Positions 7,955 to 18,045 are shown, numbered from the stretch's first letter. The stretch: 64,000 nucleotides of DNA from Thalassobium sp. R2A62 (GCF_000161835.1 NZ_GG697169.2:2732575-2796574); one strand, 5' to 3'. The notes: generated by a model from the letters alone, not told the origin. Program-made: numbers and translations.

Positions 7955-10324
7955 GTGTTACGCGTTTGCCTCATTATGGTCTGTGCTTGGACGGGTTTGA
8001 CCCTGTCTGGGACGCAAACGCATGCTCAAACCAGCGATGTGACTCTCTCTGCGACTCAGCGATTGACCGAAGCGTTGGGTGATTTGGCGCGGGATGATCC
8101 GGCCCGGGCCTACGCCAGTGTCGGAGCGCTGGGCTCTTTGGGTGAAAATATCATCACATGGCGCCGGCTTTTTGCCAGACAGGGTGATTTTGCCAACTAC
8201 GCGACCTTTCTTGATGAAAATCCTGATTGGCCCGAGGCGCTGAAAATTCGCGCGCGTGGTGAGAAAAAGATCACCGACGACACGCCCATCGCTCAAATTC
8301 TCGACTATTTCTCAGAGGTTGCCCCTGATACAGGCTGGGGTGCGCTGCATATGGCCCGCGCATTGCGCACGGCGGGCGAGGCGGCGCAGGCCGACGAATT
8401 GTTGATCGAGACGTGGAAAACCTTTGGCCTGACCGAACGCGAGTTTGATCGGTTCATCGCGGACCACGCCGCGTTGGTCAAACCGCACCACGCCAGACGC
8501 GGCACCATGCTGATGTTCCGTGACCGCTTTACCGACGCGGACAGTCTGGTTGAGGTGATGGATGACGCCGACGCCAACCTGCTCCGCGCAAAACTTGCCC
8601 TGCGGCGCAATGCTGATGTGGCTGATGCGCTCGCGGATTTGACCCCCGAACAGCTACGCGAACCCAGTCTGCTCTATGCACGGTTTGCATCCGCCGCTGG
8701 ACGCAACAAGCGCGAAGAGGCGATGCAGATCATGCTCGCGAATTCCACCAGCGTTGACACCTTGGGCGTGCCGTTTCGCTGGTCCGGCCACCGCCGCGCG
8801 CTGGCCCGCTATGAGATGCGCAATGGCGATCCCCAGCGTGCCTATGACATCGCGGCAAACCATCACATGACTGACGGCTACAACCGCAATGATCTGGAAT
8901 GGCTGGCCGGGTATCTGGCTCTGCAACGGCTCGATGATCCAGTGCTCGCCCTTCGCCATTTCCAAGAATTCGACCGTGCCGCTGAAACCCCGATTTCGCG
9001 CGGGCGTGCCGGCTATTGGTTGGGGCGCACCCATGAGGTCCTGCAAAACCCTGTTGTGGCCCAAACTGCCTATGCCGACGCGGCCCAGCACCAGACATCA
9101 TTCTACGGATTGCTGGCTGCGGAAAAGGCAGGCGTGCCCATTGATCCTACGCTTGCTGGTGTCGAAACCTTTCCTGACTACCGCACGGCTGCATGGATCC
9201 AGACTGATCTGTCCAAGGCCGGCATCCTGCTGATCGGCGCGGGCGAGCAATACCATGCAACGCTGTTTTTCTTGCATCTGTCGCAAAACATGTCGCGCAC
9301 AGATCTGGGTCAGCTCAGTCAAATGCTCACTGATCTGCGCGCGCCCTATGTCGCAACTCTGGTGGGCAAAGCCGCTGCAACCCGTGGCATCGTGATCCCA
9401 CAGATGTATTTCCCGCTGCATCCGCTTGCCAAAACCGAGATGTCGATTGATCCCGCATTGGCGCTGGCCATCGCGCGCCGCGAGAGCGAATTTAACCCCC
9501 GTGTGGCCAGCCCCGTGGGCGCCCAAGGTTTGATGCAGCTGATGCCTGCCACCGCCCGCGAGGTCGCAGGCAATCTCGGGCTGCCTTACTCGAAATCGCG
9601 CCTGACCAGCGACCCCAACTATAATGCGATCCTCGGGATCACCTACCTCGAAGAGCTACAGGATCGCCTCGGCAACACCCCAGCCATGATTGCGGCAGGC
9701 TATAATGCGGGTCCCGCACGGCCACAAAACTGGGCCGAGGAATACGGCGATCCGCGCACCGGCGGGTTGGATGTCGTGGACTATATCGAGATGATCCCGT
9801 TCCGCGAAACCCGCAACTATGTGATGCGCGTGACCGAGAGCTTGCCAGTCTACCGCGCGCGCCTGACGGGCACAGCCGTCGAGCCTGAGTTTACTAAATT
9901 GTTGATCGGTGCACTGCCTGACGTGCTCAGCCGTCCCAGTGTTGCGACCCCTGCGCCCACATCGGACGTGACGCTGGAATTTGCGGCGCCGCAGACCACA
10001 CAGGTTGGCATCCGCCCTCGCGCTCGCCCGGGCACAACTGGCCCGATTGCAGCGGATCAAATCCCCGGTCAAACAACGAACCTAGAGACGGTACTGACAC
10101 CCGAAGCCGAAGCGGTTCCCGAGACCCCGACGCGCGCGACCGAAACCGCCGCACCTCAAATCACGCCACCGCAAACGGCACCTTTGACCAGTGTGCGACC
10201 TCAACCACGGCCACGTCTTCAATGGTCTGAAATCATTGTGCGCCGCGGCACCCAGATCAGTCGCGAGCCAACCTCGCCCACTCGCATTTCTGGTCCGTCC
10301 GGCCCATCGGCAGCAGGCAATTAG
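7955..10324 (+). CDS. slt: Soluble lytic murein transglycosylase
   Basis: About 789 aa. A signal peptide ([13 protein letters not shown]... to THAQ) leads into a long superhelical alpha region, then a C-terminal SLT domain with catalytic Glu510 in [10 protein letters not shown] and the motifs [10 protein letters not shown] and AGYNAG. It cleaves the glycan strand of peptidoglycan to 1,6-anhydromuramyl products in the periplasm. The last ~130 residues are a Pro/Thr-rich tail. The start is uncertain: GTG 7955 has AAGGGG 7 nt upstream, while TTG 7952 or ATG 7976 are alternatives. Its stop interlocks with the convergent DMT gene (TTAG). Confidence 0.9.
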   Translation: MLRVCLIMVCAWTGLTLSGTQTHAQTSDVTLSATQRLTEALGDLARDDPARAYASVGALGSLGENIITWRRLFARQGDFANYATFLDENPDWPEALKIRARGEKKITDDTPIAQILDYFSEVAPDTGWGALHMARALRTAGEAAQADELLIETWKTFGLTEREFDRFIADHAALVKPHHARRGTMLMFRDRFTDADSLVEVMDDADANLLRAKLALRRNADVADALADLTPEQLREPSLLYARFASAAGRNKREEAMQIMLANSTSVDTLGVPFRWSGHRRALARYEMRNGDPQRAYDIAANHHMTDGYNRNDLEWLAGYLALQRLDDPVLALRHFQEFDRAAETPISRGRAGYWLGRTHEVLQNPVVAQTAYADAAQHQTSFYGLLAAEKAGVPIDPTLAGVETFPDYRTAAWIQTDLSKAGILLIGAGEQYHATLFFLHLSQNMSRTDLGQLSQMLTDLRAPYVATLVGKAAATRGIVIPQMYFPLHPLAKTEMSIDPALALAIARRESEFNPRVASPVGAQGLMQLMPATAREVAGNLGLPYSKSRLTSDPNYNAILGITYLEELQDRLGNTPAMIAAGYNAGPARPQNWAEEYGDPRTGGLDVVDYIEMIPFRETRNYVMRVTESLPVYRARLTGTAVEPEFTKLLIGALPDVLSRPSVATPAPTSDVTLEFAAPQTTQVGIRPRARPGTTGPIAADQIPGQTTNLETVLTPEAEAVPETPTRATETAAPQITPPQTAPLTSVRPQPRPRLQWSEIIVRRGTQISREPTSPTRISGPSGPSAAGN

Positions 10325-11184
10325 GCCTGCGCAATCCGTGCGCGCCATAGTGTAAATAGACCGGCCGCAACGACAATCGCAGCACCCACGGCGATGTTCC
10401 ACGTAATCACTTCGCTGAACACGCCAACCCCGATCATCGCGCCGAATACCAGTTGCAAATAGGCGAACGGCTGGACCGAACTGGCCTCGGCCATCTCGTA
10501 GCATTTGATCAACAACCAGTGTCCGAATGCGCCGGTCATGCACAGCGTGCCCATCCACAGCCAGTCACGCCTGATCATCGGCTCCCAAAACCAGACGCCA
10601 ACCGCTGTCATAGCCACCGATCCCGCAACGCCTGTCCAGAAAAAGCTGGTCGCCGTGCTGTCGCGCCGCGCCGCGTAACGGGTGAGCAAGCCATAGAGCG
10701 CAAACATAAATGCCGAACACAGCGGGATTACGGCCGCAGGTGCAAACACCGCGTAACCCGGTTGCAAAATGATCAATATCCCGATGAACCCTACGGCGAT
10801 CGCGGCCCATCTGCGCCATCCCACGGCCTCGCCTAAAATCGGACCGGACAAGGCCGCGACAAGCAATGGATAGACCATGAAAATCGACAAACTCTCGACC
10901 AGTCCGAGGATTGTGAAGGCCGTGACCATCACGCAAATCTCGGTGGCCAAAAGCAACCCGCGCCCGATCTGTAGAACCGGCTGCGTTGTGGCAGCAACGG
11001 CGCGAATGCCACCCGCGGTGCGTGCGGCGATTGTCATCACGAAGGCCGCGAAAAACCAATAGCGGATCATCACGATCATGATCGTGTTGTACTCGCCTGC
11101 CAAATGTCGCGAAATTCCATCTTGGACGGCAAAAACAAATGCGGCCCCGACCATCAGCCAAATTCCAGCACGTGTATTCTTCAC
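10321..11184 (-). CDS. DMT-superfamily permease (EamA domains)
   Basis: 287 aa with ten hydrophobic segments arranged as two EamA repeats, typical of drug/metabolite exporters of the RhaT/YdcZ type. It begins MKNTRAGIWLMVGAA, opening the first helix directly. It overlaps the upstream mnmD stop by 4 nt (ATGA), so the two are translationally coupled, and converges on slt with a 4-nt stop-stop overlap. Substrate unknown. Confidence 0.88.
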   Translation of the reverse strand: MKNTRAGIWLMVGAAFVFAVQDGISRHLAGEYNTIMIVMIRYWFFAAFVMTIAARTAGGIRAVAATTQPVLQIGRGLLLATEICVMVTAFTILGLVESLSIFMVYPLLVAALSGPILGEAVGWRRWAAIAVGFIGILIILQPGYAVFAPAAVIPLCSAFMFALYGLLTRYAARRDSTATSFFWTGVAGSVAMTAVGVWFWEPMIRRDWLWMGTLCMTGAFGHWLLIKCYEMAEASSVQPFAYLQLVFGAMIGVGVFSEVITWNIAVGAAIVVAAGLFTLWRARIAQA

Positions 11185-11858
11185 AACATCCGCCCCACGC
11201 TCATGTGTCGTTTCCGGCCGAACCCTTCGGCGCGTGCCATATCAAACCCTGCGTCTTCCAGAGCGCGGCGCACGAATCCTGCGGCGGTATAGGTCGCGAC
11301 TGTGCCTTGTTGGAACGTGTGCTTGCCAACTTTGGCCATCACGTCGGCCCCCCACATCTCTGGGTTTTTGGCCGGTGAAAAGCCGTCAAGATACCATGCA
11401 TCCACACGCCCATCCCACGGGCCCAGCGTATCGCGAACGTCACCGCCTATCACCTCTAGCGTGACAGCCTCGCCAAACCGCATGATCCCCGGTCCTGCCC
11501 ATTGGGCTAACAGCTTTTCTGCATACTCTGCGACCGCAGGAAAGAACCCCAGCGCACGCTCCATATCCTCGAGCGCCATGGGATAGGCCTCAAAACTCGA
11601 GAATTTTAGTGTACCCCGTGATCCGTCTTTGACCCACGCAGCCCAAGTTGCCAGAAAATTCAGCCCCGTGCCAAAGCCCAGCTCGCCTATATGGAAAAAC
11701 CCACCAAACCGACCCGGCAAATCATTGCCCGCCAGAAACACGTGACGTGTCTCGGCCAACCCGTCCTCTAGCGAAAAGTACGGATCTTCAAACTGTTTGG
11801 ACACCGGTGTGCCGTTGTCGCGCCAGTCTAAAACGGCAAGAGGGTGGTCTTGTGTCAT
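11181..11858 (-). CDS. mnmD: tRNA (mnm5s2U34) methyltransferase, stand-alone MnmC N-terminal domain
   Basis: 225 aa, corresponding to the DUF752 methyltransferase half of bifunctional MnmC. The SAM-binding region is GELGFGTGLNFLATW (about residues 57-71), and the family motif DAWYLDGFSPAKNPEMW follows. It methylates the wobble uridine intermediate in tRNA. The ATG has AGGAC upstream. The gene is divergent, across 46 nt, from an FAD oxidoreductase that matches the other MnmC half, so the enzyme is split into two genes here. Start and family are firm; exact tRNA intermediates are inferred. Confidence 0.88.
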   Translation of the reverse strand: MTQDHPLAVLDWRDNGTPVSKQFEDPYFSLEDGLAETRHVFLAGNDLPGRFGGFFHIGELGFGTGLNFLATWAAWVKDGSRGTLKFSSFEAYPMALEDMERALGFFPAVAEYAEKLLAQWAGPGIMRFGEAVTLEVIGGDVRDTLGPWDGRVDAWYLDGFSPAKNPEMWGADVMAKVGKHTFQQGTVATYTAAGFVRRALEDAGFDMARAEGFGRKRHMSVGRML

Positions 11859-11904
11859 CAGCTGTCCTAAATCCTAAGGCGGACCATGAGCAAAGGATTG
11901 GGTC

Positions 11905-12933
11905 TTGGCAAGCTATGACATCACAGTGCGTGGGGCAGGGGTCATGGGCCTCTCGGTCGCCTATGTCTGTGCCCGCCGTGGTGCGCGGGTGCAGGTGGTC
12001 GATCCGAACGGTCCCGCATCAGGCGCATCGGGTGGTATCGTTGGCGCGCTGGCCCCACATACCCCCGAAAACTGGAACCCGAAAAAGGCGTTTCAATTCG
12101 ACAGCCTGATGATGTCAGGCGACTTTTGGCAGGGGGTCGAGGTGACCTCGGGGTTGCCCACGGGCTATGCCCGAACCGGTCGCATCCAACCCATCGCCGA
12201 CGACCACGCGCTAGGCTTGGCACAGGCCCGCGCCGAGACATCTAAAACCCTCTGGCAAGGCCGCGCCACATGGACAATCGAGGACGCAGGCGACTGGGCG
12301 CCTCTGTCACCGTCTGGCGAAATCATCCACGACACACTCTCGGCGCGTTTGATGCCGCGCCAAGCCACGCTGTCTCTGGCGGCGGCTGTCACAGCGCTAG
12401 GTGGATCTGTCGTGCCAGACGCCCCTGACAGCGGCGCAGTCCTCTGGGCGACAGGCGTCACCGACCTCGATGAAATGACAGCCCAGCACACCCGTCTCGT
12501 CGGTGCAGGTATCAAAGGGCAGGCGGCTCTTATTGCCTATGACGCCCGCGATCTGCCCCAGCTATTTGGGGACACCGTTCATATCATTCCACATCATGAC
12601 GGGACGACCGCCATCGGTTCGACTACCGAACGCGACTTTAAAAACACCGATCTCGATGCGCTGCTGGATGACGTCCTAACACGCGCCTACGGCGTGGCCC
12701 CGATGTTGCGCGACGCCCCAGTGATCGAGCGTTGGGCAGGTGTTCGCCCCCGTGCCCGAAGCCGTGCGCCGATGATCGGGCACCACCCGTTTCGCACAGG
12801 TCATTTCATTGCAAATGGTGGGTTCAAAATCGGCTTTGGCATGGCGCCGAAACTGGCCGAGGTTATGGCCGACCTGATCCTAGAAGGACGCGACGCAATC
12901 CCAGATGGGTTCGAAGCAACCGCCTCGCTCTAG
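11905..12933 (+). CDS. FAD-dependent oxidoreductase, probable MnmC C-terminal (MnmC2) homologue
   Basis: 342-aa DAO-type flavoprotein. The Rossmann motif VRGAGVMGLSVAYVCARRG is at the N-terminus, followed by GASGGIVGALAPH and a C-terminal GVRPRARSRAPMIGHH segment. In MnmC2 this fold removes the carboxymethyl group from cmnm5U34. The start is TTG 11905 with AAGGA 8 nt upstream; any later start would lose part of the dinucleotide-binding motif. Position divergent from mnmD supports the tRNA role, but general D-amino-acid or glycine oxidase activity cannot be excluded. Confidence 0.78.
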   Translation: MASYDITVRGAGVMGLSVAYVCARRGARVQVVDPNGPASGASGGIVGALAPHTPENWNPKKAFQFDSLMMSGDFWQGVEVTSGLPTGYARTGRIQPIADDHALGLAQARAETSKTLWQGRATWTIEDAGDWAPLSPSGEIIHDTLSARLMPRQATLSLAAAVTALGGSVVPDAPDSGAVLWATGVTDLDEMTAQHTRLVGAGIKGQAALIAYDARDLPQLFGDTVHIIPHHDGTTAIGSTTERDFKNTDLDALLDDVLTRAYGVAPMLRDAPVIERWAGVRPRARSRAPMIGHHPFRTGHFIANGGFKIGFGMAPKLAEVMADLILEGRDAIPDGFEATASL

Positions 12934-13730
12934 CTGATATCTGCGATCAGACACTGCCGCCCGTCCGCAGCACGCACCCATCCCGTATCGCCCTTAAGGC
13001 ATAACACGGCCCGTTCTTTCAAAATCAACGGCGCGGTCAGCCTGAATGAAAAACTGTTCAATGCGCCGCGCTCGCGCATCGCCATCAGCATCAACATCTG
13101 CGCCAACAGTGGCCCATGTACGACCAATCCCTCGTACCCTTCGACCCGCCGCGCATAGGGGCTGTCATAGTGAATACGGTGCCCGTTCATCGTCAGCGCC
13201 GAATACCGGAACAACAACGTGCTATCGAAATCCACATTCTCGAGCCGTGCCTCATCACTGCGCGCCATCGGGGCCTCAGGAACAGGTGCCCCTTCGACCG
13301 GATCACTGCGATAGACCAACTCTTGCCACTCGGTCAGAACCAACTGATGCCGCTGTTTTACGTCATGGCGAATGCGCACAAACGCCAAAGGGCCGGACCG
13401 CCCGTCTTTGCGCGTGACGCTCTCGATCTGGCTGCTGCGCGATGCCTTGATCCCTGCAATCAGCGACTGATGCCAGACACATTTTCCAGCGGCCCACATC
13501 CGTCGGGGCAACCCCATGTCACGGGTAAATTCCCCCGTTGCCGGATGCCCATCGCGCCCCAACGCAGCAGGCGGCTGCGGATCCCAAAAATAGAGCTGAT
13601 GAAAAAATGGCGGCAACGGATCGCCAAAGCCTGGAATGTCATCCAGCCCCAGCGCCACAGCCCACGCCGCCGCGCGTGCGGGGTCCATCACGTCTTCTAT
13701 TGTTTGCCTCTGTTCGGTGCCCGTGTTCAT
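12930..13730 (-). CDS. MaoC/hot-dog fold acyl-CoA hydratase-like protein
   Basis: 266 aa, resembling the mesaconyl-C4-CoA hydratase/HTD2-like family of double hot-dog dehydratases. The N-terminal half carries WAAGKCVWHQ, and the C-terminal half carries the motif DSPYARRVEGYEGLVVHGPL with its catalytic-type Asp and His. Reactions in this family are hydration of enoyl-CoA-type substrates; the specific substrate is unknown. The gene converges on the MnmC2-like gene with interlocked stops (CTAG). Confidence 0.78.
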   Translation of the reverse strand: MNTGTEQRQTIEDVMDPARAAAWAVALGLDDIPGFGDPLPPFFHQLYFWDPQPPAALGRDGHPATGEFTRDMGLPRRMWAAGKCVWHQSLIAGIKASRSSQIESVTRKDGRSGPLAFVRIRHDVKQRHQLVLTEWQELVYRSDPVEGAPVPEAPMARSDEARLENVDFDSTLLFRYSALTMNGHRIHYDSPYARRVEGYEGLVVHGPLLAQMLMLMAMRERGALNSFSFRLTAPLILKERAVLCLKGDTGWVRAADGRQCLIADIS

Positions 13731-13772
13731 TTGGTGTAACTACCCGACATCCAACCCCAAGGCCAAGCCCGA

Positions 13773-14156
13773 ATGACATCTATCCTGAGCCTCGACCATC
13801 TCGTGCTGACTGTCGCCGATATTGATGCGACCGTCGCGTTCTATTCCAAACTCGGCATGACGGCCGCGACGTTCCATCCCGCCGATGGAACCAGCCGCAC
13901 CGCGCTAAAATTCGGGAACCAAAAGATCAACCTGCACCTCGCCGGCGCCGAATTCGAACCCAAAGCCCACCGTGCCACACCCGGCTCTGCCGACCTGTGT
14001 TTTCTTGTGACCAGCGACCCCACGGACACCCTGAACGCCTACGGCATCCAGATCGTCGATGGCCCCGTCACCCGCACCGGTGCCACCGGTCCGATTACGT
14101 CCATCTACATACGCGACCCCGATGGGAATTTGGTCGAGCTGGGGGTGGTCATCTGA
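13773..14156 (+). CDS. VOC-family (glyoxalase/dioxygenase fold) protein
   Basis: 127 aa with paired beta-alpha-beta-beta-beta modules. LDHLVLTVADIDATVAFY supplies the first metal-ligand His, and IRDPDGNLVELGV the last Glu. Similar small VOC proteins act as lactoylglutathione-lyase-like or antibiotic-binding proteins; the actual substrate is unknown. ATG 13773 is preceded by a poor ribosome site. Its stop overlaps the end of a frameshifted minus-strand gene by 8 nt. Confidence 0.85.
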   Translation: MTSILSLDHLVLTVADIDATVAFYSKLGMTAATFHPADGTSRTALKFGNQKINLHLAGAEFEPKAHRATPGSADLCFLVTSDPTDTLNAYGIQIVDGPVTRTGATGPITSIYIRDPDGNLVELGVVI

Positions 14157-15009
14157 AATCAATGGCAGGCGGATTCTCGTAAAACTCGTGGAATAGGTTT
14201 GCACAGAAGTCGTAGCCACCGTCCCCACTCGAAACGTTGAAGAAAAATGGCTACTTCGGTCGATGACAGCGCTTACTTCATTTTTAGGCACCAGCCCCCA
14301 AATTTGACCACCAAAAGTAGTGGTCCGCTTAAAAACAATTAGGTCTTTCTCAACGGCAACTACTGCAGCAATGGCGGACCTACCGTCCTTTAGGCAAATT
14401 TCGGTGCGAAACTCATTGGTCAAAAACTCCATTTGGGCACTCGCTACGAATGGAAGGAGGCCAAGGATAAACGCAACAGTAAGCATCGCGGCACCACCAC
14501 CAGCGTGACCAAAGTTGAATTTTCTTCTCAGGATGAACGAAATCAGCGCTGTCGTGATGCCCAACAATGCAATGCCAGCGAGAGAGAGCTTATGTTCATA
14601 CGTCAAAGCGTCAAAGCGCATGTACGACGGCATAAAGAGAAAAATTAGGAATAGAGACAGCGTTGCAAATGATAGGTTTCGCAGAGTTTTGTGAAGACTA
14701 GTGCTTGCCCCAGGGATCCATTCGAAAGAAAATAAAGCTGCGGTGACAATCCGAGACGTGCCGAGTGCACCGGCCAAGAATAGCGCCAGAATGGAAAGTT
14801 GTTTGCTTAAGAAGGACAGCCCCAGTACCGCGGCTACGCTATGAGGAAGTTCCAAAAAATAGAAAATATGAAAAGACCGATGAACAGCTAATGATCCCAA
14901 AGGCCACAAACAAACCCTTGCCTAGGTCGAATTTTTTTAGCCGGTTAGTAGTGGTCTTTCCAAAGGGATTGAGCTCATCGGAAGCCTTGTTTGTGATCTC
15001 TTGAGACAT
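14149..15009 (-). pseudogene. Frameshifted low-GC membrane-protein gene (two compensating single-base indels)
   Basis: Reading the minus strand from ATG 15009 gives MSQEITNKASDELNPFGK..., which stops after 58 codons. Removing one A from the A6 run at 14854-14859 joins it to a second frame encoding several membrane helices (AAVLGLSFLSKQLSILALFL and onward) and a soluble part ending KNEVSAVIDRSSH. Adding one A at the A5 run at 14243-14247 joins a third frame that ends GGYDFCANLFHEFYENPPA and stops at 14149. The repaired protein would be about 286 aa with 5-6 helices. GC is visibly lower (one sampled line 45%) than neighbours. Either a decaying acquired gene or two homopolymer sequencing errors. 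Confidence 0.7.
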
Positions 15010-15175
15010 TTTTCGTGAGATACCTAATCTTTATTCATCTACACCATAGTACCCCTGAGTGTGGTTGGCCGTCTGTCCATAAGTCAAATGTTATCTTACC
15101 CCAACAACGCGCTCGCAGGCTAAGCCGCAAGAACCACCGCGACCGCACAGCACGCGATGATGATCCACGGGGATA

Positions 15176-15697
15176 TCACAGCCCCAATTGCCCGACCAAT
15201 CCGTCCAGTGCCTTGGCGTAGCGTTCGTCAATCAATCGCCCGTCTTCGTCAAATGCGCTGTGTGATGCGGCAACCAGCACCTCGGGTCCCGTCAGTACCC
15301 GCGCACCAAAGGGCACCATGCACAGCCGCAATGAAAACTGCGACCGCTCGCCGCCTGCGCGGCCTGCCGCCGCCGACATGATCGCGACGAGTTTGTCTGC
15401 CCACGGTTTGCCATCGGTCCGGCTGACCCAGTCCAACGCGTTTTTCAGAACACCCGACAGGGCTTTGTTGTATTCTGGTGTGGCGATGACCACCGCGTCG
15501 GCAATGGTGATTTGGTTGGCTAGTGTTTGCACAGCGACGGGCAAACCATCCGCTTCGAGGTCGCCATCATAGAGCGGCAAACGCAAATCCGCCTCGATCA
15601 ATGTGTCCGCACCGGACACGCGCAGCGCCTCGCGCATCAACAATGTATTTGTCGATGCTGCGCGCAGCGATCCCGAAATACCCAAAACTGTTGTCAT
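15176..15697 (-). CDS. NADPH-dependent FMN reductase family protein
   Basis: 173-aa flavodoxin-like protein. The phosphate-binding loop is GISGSLRAASTNT (residues 6-18) and the second flavin-contact motif is TPEYNKALSGVLKNALDW, both diagnostic of the NAD(P)H-quinone/FMN reductase (ArsH/ChrR-like) family. AAGGA precedes ATG 15697. It is divergent from the TPP-enzyme gene. Physiological electron acceptor unknown. Confidence 0.9.
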   Translation of the reverse strand: MTTVLGISGSLRAASTNTLLMREALRVSGADTLIEADLRLPLYDGDLEADGLPVAVQTLANQITIADAVVIATPEYNKALSGVLKNALDWVSRTDGKPWADKLVAIMSAAAGRAGGERSQFSLRLCMVPFGARVLTGPEVLVAASHSAFDEDGRLIDERYAKALDGLVGQLGL

Positions 15698-15772
15698 GCT
15701 CGCGTCCTTTGTCTGTTGCGATGTGCGGCAGGCTTTGCCACTCTCCTCACACCTATCTCGCAGGAGTGTTCA

Positions 15773-17425
15773 ATGTCCAACCCCACCCGTCACGGCGGAG
15801 CCGTCTTGGCCGACCATCTGGTCACCTACGGCGTGCGCCGCGTTTTCTCTGTTCCAGGCGAGAGCTTTCTTGCGGCGCTTGATGGGCTGCACGACACAGG
15901 GATCGACAACATTGTCTGCCGCCAAGAAGGTGGCGCTGCGATGATGGCCGAAGCCTATGGCAAGCTGACGGGAACACCGGGTGTGTGTTTTGTCACCCGT
16001 GGGCCGGGGGCCACAAATGCCAGCGCGGGGATCCACATCGCGCAACAGGACAGCACGCCCATGGTGATGTTTGTGGGCCAGATCGCCCGTGATCAAACCG
16101 ACCGCGAAGCGTTCCAAGAAGTGGACTATACTCAAATGTTTGGTGGCCTCGCCAAATGGACGGCACAGATCAATCAGACCGAACGGTTGGGCGAATACAT
16201 TGCCCGTGCCTTCCGTGTGGCAATGTCCGGACGTCCCGGCCCCGTGGTGCTGGCTCTGCCCGAGGATATGCTCAGCGCGCTGGTTGATCACGCACCAGCC
16301 GCTCCTATTTCGCCGCCAATTAGACCCGCCCCCGACGGGCAAGCGATCCTTGATCTTTTGGCGGATGCGGAACGCCCGCTTATTGTCGCGGGTGGCCCGC
16401 TTTGGTCTCAGACTGCGGCGGATAATCTCGCTATGTTTGCAGCCACCCAGAACATCCCCATGACCACGGGTTTCCGGCGCCAAGATCTCGCTGACAATAG
16501 CCACCCTTGTTATGCCGGTGATCTCAATGTGGCGATCAATCCAGCGCTGGCTCTGCGGGTTCGTGACGCTGATACGATCCTGCTGTTGGGCACTCGGTTG
16601 GGCGACATCGAAACCCAAGGCTACACGCTGCTCGACCCCGCCGGTCACGGCAAAACGCTGATCCATGTCCACGCAAGTGATGACGAATTGGGCCGCGTCT
16701 ATGCCCCGACCCTTGCCGTTCACACGACCGCACCTTTGATGCTGGAACAGCTGGCCACCGCCCCGCGCGTCACGGGTGATATCGACGATTGGACCGCATC
16801 CGCGCGCGCAGATTACGACATGTGGATCACGCCCAAAGAGACACCCGGCGACGTTAAGATGGAGCAGGTCATCGCCCATCTCAATGATGTCCTGCCCGAG
16901 GATGCAATTCTCACCAACGGTGCGGGCAACTACGCCGGTTGGCTGCACCGCTACTATGTCTGGACCAAATACAGCACCCAGCTCGCCCCGACGTCGGGCA
17001 GTATGGGATACGGCTTTCCAGCGGCGATTTCCGCAGCTCTGGAACACCCCGACCGGCCTGTGATTTGTCTCGCGGGTGATGGCTGTTTCCAAATGACATG
17101 CAACGAATTGAGCACCGCGAAACAGTATGGCGCAAACCTGACTGTGATTGTTGTGAACAATGGCCGCTATGGCACAATCCGTATGCACCAAGAGGTCAAC
17201 TACCCCTCTCGCGTCTCAGGCACTGTGTTGGAAAATCCCGACTTTGCCGCCCTTGCGAAGGCCTACGGCGGGCACGGCGAAACGGTCTTGGATCAATCAC
17301 AGTTAGAGGGTGCGCTGTCCCGTGCATTGGCTCACAACGGCCCGTCTGTCATTGAACTAACAGTCGACCCCGAGGCGCTGACCACTGGGCGCACATTGAC
17401 CCAAATCCGCGAGGCCGCGACCTAA
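15773..17425 (+). CDS. Thiamine-pyrophosphate enzyme, acetolactate-synthase-like
   Basis: 550 aa with the three-domain POX/ALS layout. The N-terminal domain holds the cofactor-activating Glu in RQEGGAAMMAEAYG; the C-terminal domain holds the ThDP/Mg motif GDGCFQMTCNELSTA...NN. AGGAG sits 6 nt before ATG 15773; upstream in-frame starts would lie in the divergent reductase gene. There is no small regulatory subunit gene beside it, so this is probably a catabolic 2-oxo-acid decarboxylase or carboligase rather than the biosynthetic IlvB. Substrate not deducible. Confidence 0.85.
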   Translation: MSNPTRHGGAVLADHLVTYGVRRVFSVPGESFLAALDGLHDTGIDNIVCRQEGGAAMMAEAYGKLTGTPGVCFVTRGPGATNASAGIHIAQQDSTPMVMFVGQIARDQTDREAFQEVDYTQMFGGLAKWTAQINQTERLGEYIARAFRVAMSGRPGPVVLALPEDMLSALVDHAPAAPISPPIRPAPDGQAILDLLADAERPLIVAGGPLWSQTAADNLAMFAATQNIPMTTGFRRQDLADNSHPCYAGDLNVAINPALALRVRDADTILLLGTRLGDIETQGYTLLDPAGHGKTLIHVHASDDELGRVYAPTLAVHTTAPLMLEQLATAPRVTGDIDDWTASARADYDMWITPKETPGDVKMEQVIAHLNDVLPEDAILTNGAGNYAGWLHRYYVWTKYSTQLAPTSGSMGYGFPAAISAALEHPDRPVICLAGDGCFQMTCNELSTAKQYGANLTVIVVNNGRYGTIRMHQEVNYPSRVSGTVLENPDFAALAKAYGGHGETVLDQSQLEGALSRALAHNGPSVIELTVDPEALTTGRTLTQIREAAT

Positions 17426-18045
17426 AGAATCTGCCAAGGCGCGTAAGTGTTCTCTTGCCACTCCGCGCGGTGCAACAGCGGCGTGTCATCCGCCTGTGCC
17501 GCGTGCCCTAAACACAGATAGCCAGTCAACGACCAGCCATCGGGCACACCCAAAACCGAACAGACCGCATCAGGGTCGAGGATCGAAACCCAACCAACCC
17601 CAATGTTATGGGCGCGTGCCGCGAGCCAAAGGGTATGGATCGCGGTGACTGTCGAATATTGCAACATCTCTGGCATGGTCTGACGACCCAGACCGCGACC
17701 TTCGGCAGGGGCCAGTTCTGTGAAAAACGCCAAATGCACTGGCGCCTCGCGCAACCCCGCGAGTTTCAGCGCGTCATACCGTGCGCGCGCTTCGTCATCA
17801 TACATCTTGGCAGCCTCGGCATTGGCCTTGGCAAAATTCTCGATAACGGCCTCACGCAACGCGGGCGTGGCCACCTCGCGCACCCGCCATGGGCGGGCGT
17901 TTCCAACCGACGGCGCAAAATCCACCGCAACCCGCAGGGCATCCATTACCTCGGGCGCAATCGGATCGGGCCGGAAATGGCGCACATCGCGGCGCCATTG
18001 CAGGATGTCATTCAGCGCTGCACGGTGGGACGCGTCCAGCTTCAT
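17422..18045 (-). CDS. bluB: 5,6-dimethylbenzimidazole synthase
   Basis: 207 aa, nitroreductase-like flavin-destructase fold. BluB converts FMNH2 with O2 to 5,6-dimethylbenzimidazole, the lower ligand of cobalamin. Recognisable features are WRRDVRHFRPDP near residue 18, DFAPSVGNARPWR and GVGWVSILDP. The ATG overlaps the stop of the upstream Lin0512 gene by 4 nt (ATGA), so it is the third gene of a coupled operon. It converges on the TPP-enzyme gene with interlocked stops (CTAA). Confidence 0.94.
   Translation of the reverse strand: MKLDASHRAALNDILQWRRDVRHFRPDPIAPEVMDALRVAVDFAPSVGNARPWRVREVATPALREAVIENFAKANAEAAKMYDDEARARYDALKLAGLREAPVHLAFFTELAPAEGRGLGRQTMPEMLQYSTVTAIHTLWLAARAHNIGVGWVSILDPDAVCSVLGVPDGWSLTGYLCLGHAAQADDTPLLHRAEWQENTYAPWQIL

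Noticed and set aside
13905-14909. A single 334-codon minus-strand gene including an antisense tail through the VOC gene
   Set aside because: The C-terminal ~80 codons are antisense to the VOC gene and look random. The frameshift model ending at 14149 explains the sequence better.
15770-17191. A 473-codon open frame antisense to the TPP enzyme
   Set aside because: The plus-strand frame carries the complete TPP motifs. The antisense frame has no recognisable domain or ribosome site.
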